Origin: Candidatus Neomarinimicrobiota bacterium
Lineage (GTDB): Bacteria; Fidelibacterota; UBA8477; JABMPR01
Direction: 5' to 3'
DNA: 44,037 nt
Assembly: GCA_016784545.1 (NCBI GenBank)
Contig: JADHUM010000031.1
Span: 1-44,037 of the forward strand
The position numbers and the translations under genes are program-made. Every line of letters begins with the position of its first letter. Positions within the stretch are counted from its first letter, which is position 1. Below, piece after piece: positions 41,049-44,037 of the stretch. Below the pieces are notes generated by a model, which was not told the origin of the DNA, did no database searches, and saw only the letters and a program-made list of their open reading frames with translations.

Positions 41049-43660
41049 CCCAAACGTTCTCCTATCAAATCAAATACATCTGCAATAACTGTTTTCAACG
41101 CAGCGGCATCTTTGCCACCTGCAGTGGCCATTTGTGGTTTTCCACCACCGCCACCACCTAACTTCTGCCCCAATTCACGTACAATATCCCCAGCCTTCAA
41201 TTTGTGCTGAGCAATCACATCATCTGAAACCACACAAACCACATAAGGTGATCCATCTATGACGGTTCCCAGAACTCCCAGACCACTTTTCATCTGCCTG
41301 ATCAATTCTGCACCAAGATCTTTAAGTGCCTCTGTATCAGGAACTTCTACCACCTCACTTAAAACGTTTACGCCACCGATTGACTGCGAATTTCCAAGAA
41401 TATCAGTAAGTACAGAAGCGGCCTGATCAAAGGATAAGACCTTGACCTGTTTTTCCAGAGCTTTCTTCTCATCCAGCAAATGTTGGGTCTTGGAACTAAG
41501 ATCTTCTACATCTGAAGTAAGCAAATGGCGTAAATGATTGATGGTCTCCCGCTCTACCCGGGCATTCTCTTCTGCAACTTTCCCAGTTGATGCTTCAATT
41601 CGGCGAACTCCAGCGGCAATGGCTGCCTCAGATTCGATACGGAAAAACCCGATATCTCCAGTCGCCTGGACATGGACCCCGCCGCAAAGCTCGTGGCTGT
41701 ACTCACCAAATTTAACGGTGCGGACCTGGTCACCATATTTTTCACCAAAGAAGGCCAGAGCCCCTTCAGTCTTGGCTTCATCAAAACTCATATTGCGAAT
41801 GCTGGCGGAGTTATTCTTTCTGATTTCAGCGTTTACAAGCCGTTCAGCCCTGTTGATTTCTTCTGCCGTCATTTTTTCAAAATGGTTAAAGTCAAATCGC
41901 AGGTGCTTTTCATCCACCAATGAACCAGCCTGTTTAACATGATCTCCGAGAATATTTCTAAGGGCAGCATTCAATAAATGGGTAGCAGTATGGTTGCGGA
42001 TAATCGCATTTCGACGATTAGCGTCGATTACAGCTATCACCGGCTCGGTATTAAATTCACTTGATATCAACCTGGTCTTGTGAACAATGGAATCGCCATC
42101 ACGGCGTGTGTCCAAAACCTCTAATTCCATTTTCGCATTATAGATACGACCCGTATCGCCAACCTGACCACCACTTTCTGCGTAGAAGGGTGTCTGAGTC
42201 AGGATAACAAAAATATTTTTACCTGATTTCATCACCTGAGCGATGGAAGTATCCAATTGGGGATGCGTATATCCCAGGAATTCCGAGTGTGTGCCAGCAT
42301 GGACAATTTCCCATTCACTTCCCTGGGTATGAGTCTGCTTGAGCTGGGTTGCCTCTCGCGCTTTTTCGCGCTGACTATTCATGAGGGTTTCGAAGGCTTC
42401 AAGATCAACACCAAATCCTTCTTCATCAGCCATGAGACTGGTTAAATCCACAGGAAAACCAAAGGTATCGTAAAGTTTAAAAACACTTTCGCCTGAAAGT
42501 GTGGTTTCGCCCGCTGCTTTTGCATCTTCAATGATACCTGAAAAGATCTGCAATCCCCTGCCCAGGGTCTGGCTAAAGGAATCTTCCTCGGACTTGATTA
42601 CTTTCTGTATATAGGCGACCCGCTCTTTGAGTTCTGGATAGGCATCACCCATGACGGCCACCACAGTGGGAACAAGTTTGTACAGGAAGGCATCATTCAT
42701 GCCCAAATTACGTCCATAACGGGCTGCTCTACGCAATATACGGCGTAAGACATACCCACGACCATCATTGGAGGGCAGAGCGCCGTCAGAGATGGAAAAA
42801 GTCAACATGCGTATATGGTCTGCAATGACACGATGGGCCATTCCCTGCTCATCTCGTTGGTAGGTGATACCAGACAAGGTTGATATCTCATCAAGAAGCG
42901 GAGTAAATAGGTCAGTATCGTAGTTGCTGTCTTTCCCCTGGAGGTAAGCGACAACGCGCTCAAGTCCTGCACCGGTATCAACATGTTTATTTGGCAATTC
43001 GGTTAATTCACCGTTCTGATCACGGAAGTACTGAATAAATACCAGATTCCATAATTCCATAAAACGTGGGCTGTCAGTATTTACTCCTAATTCAGGATGA
43101 GAGCCATGGATGGCAGGGTCACCACCAATATCAACATGAATTTCAGAACAGGGACCGCAGGGACCAGTTTCCCCCATTTCCCAGAAATTATCCTTGTCGC
43201 CAAAACGCAAAATATTTTCTCTGGGGATATCGGTGAGTGTTTCCCACAGCTCAAATGCTTCATCATCATCCTTATAAACTGTTGCATACAACTTGTCTTT
43301 GGGGATTTTCCAAACATCAGTGAACAATTCCCAGGCCCATTTGATGGCTTCTGGTTTGTAATAATCTCCAAAACTCCAGTTTCCCAACATTTCGAAAAAG
43401 GTATGGTGATAGGTGTCGCGACCTACTTCCTCAAGATCGTTATGCTTACCACTAACACGAATACATTTTTGCGAATTCACAGCCCTGGGATGACCTGCAG
43501 TTTCTGTTTCCAAAAAGATGCCTTTAAACTGATTCATTCCCGCATTGGTAAACAATAGGGTGGGATCATCAAATGGGACAACCCCTGCACTACGTACAAA
43601 TTTATGATTTTTGTCCTGAAAGAACTGTATAAACTGATTTCGAATTTCTTGCGATGTCAT
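41045..43660 (-). CDS. alaS: Alanine-tRNA ligase
   Basis: An 871-residue class II synthetase. The N-terminal catalytic domain contains LLFTNAGMNQFKGIFL, RCIRVSGKHNDLEEVGRD and the FFEMLGNWSFGDYYK motif, followed by the tRNA-binding region, an editing domain with HTATHLLNAALR and CGGVHVQATGDIGFF (zinc/His-Cys motifs), and the C-terminal C-Ala domain ending in a Gly-rich LGGGGGGKPQMATAGG. All parts are present and the length is normal. It is the first gene of the alaS-gcvPB-lysA unit, with a good -10 box about 60 bases upstream. Confidence 0.98.
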   Translation of the reverse strand: MTSQEIRNQFIQFFQDKNHKFVRSAGVVPFDDPTLLFTNAGMNQFKGIFLETETAGHPRAVNSQKCIRVSGKHNDLEEVGRDTYHHTFFEMLGNWSFGDYYKPEAIKWAWELFTDVWKIPKDKLYATVYKDDDEAFELWETLTDIPRENILRFGDKDNFWEMGETGPCGPCSEIHVDIGGDPAIHGSHPELGVNTDSPRFMELWNLVFIQYFRDQNGELTELPNKHVDTGAGLERVVAYLQGKDSNYDTDLFTPLLDEISTLSGITYQRDEQGMAHRVIADHIRMLTFSISDGALPSNDGRGYVLRRILRRAARYGRNLGMNDAFLYKLVPTVVAVMGDAYPELKERVAYIQKVIKSEEDSFSQTLGRGLQIFSGIIEDAKAAGETTLSGESVFKLYDTFGFPVDLTSLMADEEGFGVDLEAFETLMNSQREKAREATQLKQTHTQGSEWEIVHAGTHSEFLGYTHPQLDTSIAQVMKSGKNIFVILTQTPFYAESGGQVGDTGRIYNAKMELEVLDTRRDGDSIVHKTRLISSEFNTEPVIAVIDANRRNAIIRNHTATHLLNAALRNILGDHVKQAGSLVDEKHLRFDFNHFEKMTAEEINRAERLVNAEIRKNNSASIRNMSFDEAKTEGALAFFGEKYGDQVRTVKFGEYSHELCGGVHVQATGDIGFFRIESEAAIAAGVRRIEASTGKVAEENARVERETINHLRHLLTSDVEDLSSKTQHLLDEKKALEKQVKVLSFDQAASVLTDILGNSQSIGGVNVLSEVVEVPDTEALKDLGAELIRQMKSGLGVLGTVIDGSPYVVCVVSDDVIAQHKLKAGDIVRELGQKLGGGGGGKPQMATAGGKDAAALKTVIADVFDLIGERLG

Positions 43661-43723
43661 TGTGCCTCAATGAGTTAGAGATACTACTTAAATTATGGAT
43701 AAATACTTAGCAAAGAACGCGCT

Positions 43724-43729
43724 ATTATA
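43724..43729 (-). promoter_or_regulatory. Probable -10 box of the alaS operon
   Basis: On the minus strand a perfect TATAAT (43724-43729) is followed by AGCGCGTTC, a GC-rich discriminator. Transcription would start near 43717, leaving a leader of about 57 bases before alaS. The -35 region (near TTCCAT) is weak. Confidence 0.55.
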
Positions 43730-43805
43730 GTTAGCAACATTCCAAAATGGAAGTATGGAAATTCATATTATGTAGAAATTCATTTCATGGGGGCATGCTT
43801 CAGGC

Positions 43806-43882
43806 CGTCATCTTTAGCGGAGTCGAGGGATACTACCCCTGTTATGTCGGATCGATATCCCTCGTCTCCGCTCGGGATGACG
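43806..43882. repeat. Long imperfect palindrome, REP-like
   Basis: The left arm 43807-43832 and the right arm 43856-43881 are reverse complements at 22 of 26 bases, separated by a 23-base loop. The arms read GTCATC..AGCGGAG.CGAGGG, a sequence type dispersed in many bacterial genomes. It lies between the alaS promoter and the group II intron end. Confidence 0.8.
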
Positions 43883-43903
43883 AGGGAATAATTCTTTTAC
43901 AAA

Positions 43904-44037
43904 ATCGAGTAGGAGGATAGGGATTAATTCCCTATCCGTCCTCTCACACCACCCTGCGTACGGTTCCGTACAGGGCGGTTCCTTAATTTACACCTTAACA
44001 TTTCGGTAATAATCCGTGAAAAAGAGGTATCCAGCTT
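43904..44037 (-). mobile_element. 3' end of a group II intron (domains V and VI), cut by window edge
   Basis: On the minus strand 43980-43948 forms the domain V hairpin: ACCGCCCTG pairs with CAGGGTGGT, a two-base CG bulge follows the upper stem TACGG/CCGTA and a short AA-containing loop caps it. The catalytic triad is CGC. After GTGAGAGG comes domain VI (GGATAGGGA paired with TCCCTATCC, 43915-43937) and the end sequence CCTACTCGAT, which matches bacterial intron ends and sets the boundary near 43904. A short frame ending in TAA at 43988 (last residues AGYLFFTDYYRNVKV) might be the C-terminus of the intron reverse transcriptase, but this is uncertain. The rest of the intron lies beyond 44037. 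Confidence 0.8.

Noticed and set aside
43661-43730. T-box or glycine riboswitch ahead of alaS-gcvPB
   Set aside because: The leader is only about 57 bases and shows no specifier stem or tandem aptamer.
1-44037. CRISPR array
   Set aside because: No series of regularly spaced identical repeats was seen; the repeats present are paired or single.

Overview
The window reads as a chromosomal segment of a free-living, probably Gram-negative bacterium of moderate GC (low to mid 40s by eye). Several details point to the FCB side of the tree: a DUF5683 protein, a dihydroorotase whose metal motif begins Q-V-H instead of H-V-H, an IS200-like tyrosine transposase with hairpins on both sides, and a GxxExxY repeat element. 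A Marinimicrobia-like lineage would fit, but no rRNA is present, so the assignment is an inference. Almost everything is on the minus strand in long, tightly packed or overlapping operons.

Region by region, read in the direction of minus-strand transcription (high to low coordinates). At 43.7-44.0 kb is the 3' end of a group II intron (domains V and VI) beside a long palindrome. Then come alaS, gcvPB, lysA, ridA, a DUF5683 protein, a sodium-coupled SNF transporter, a ferredoxin plus geranylgeranyl-reductase pair, an exonuclease/DinG-type helicase, hutH, a small lipoprotein, obg and dprA. At 26.8-27.4 kb a transposase gene is bracketed by short hairpins. It is followed by an M18 aminopeptidase, the 4.5S-like SRP RNA, and a nine-member run dnaX-ybaB-recR-pgsA-pgpA-cinA-thpR-recA ending in a strong terminator. 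Between recA and recX sit two copies of an inverted-repeat element, one holding a truncated GxxExxY gene and the other shrunk further. Then come recX, comEC and pyrC.

The only plus-strand genes lie at 11.5-13.56 kb: tRNA-Leu(CAA) with a near-consensus promoter, a GIY-YIG nuclease gene between two copies of a 110-bp direct repeat, an iodotyrosine-deiodinase-like flavoprotein and an SGNH hydrolase. This stretch looks like an insertion zone next to the tRNA. The left part is minus-strand again: a long-chain acyl-CoA ligase, gpsA, then nrnA-ispH-pdxS-pdxT-dxs-methylmalonyl-CoA mutase-CpsB-type phosphatase-ccmE-ccmF, cut by the window edge.

Functionally the window holds core metabolism: the MEP isoprenoid entry and exit steps, DXP-independent PLP synthesis, phospholipid head-group synthesis, glycine cleavage, lysine and pyrimidine synthesis. 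It also holds a natural-transformation and recombination set (comEC, dprA, recA, recX, recR, cinA) and c-type cytochrome maturation with an unusual CxxxY CcmE. The accessory DNA (GIY-YIG repeat, GxxExxY element, REP/transposase locus, palindrome plus group II intron) sits in intergenic gaps, mostly near gene ends or terminators.
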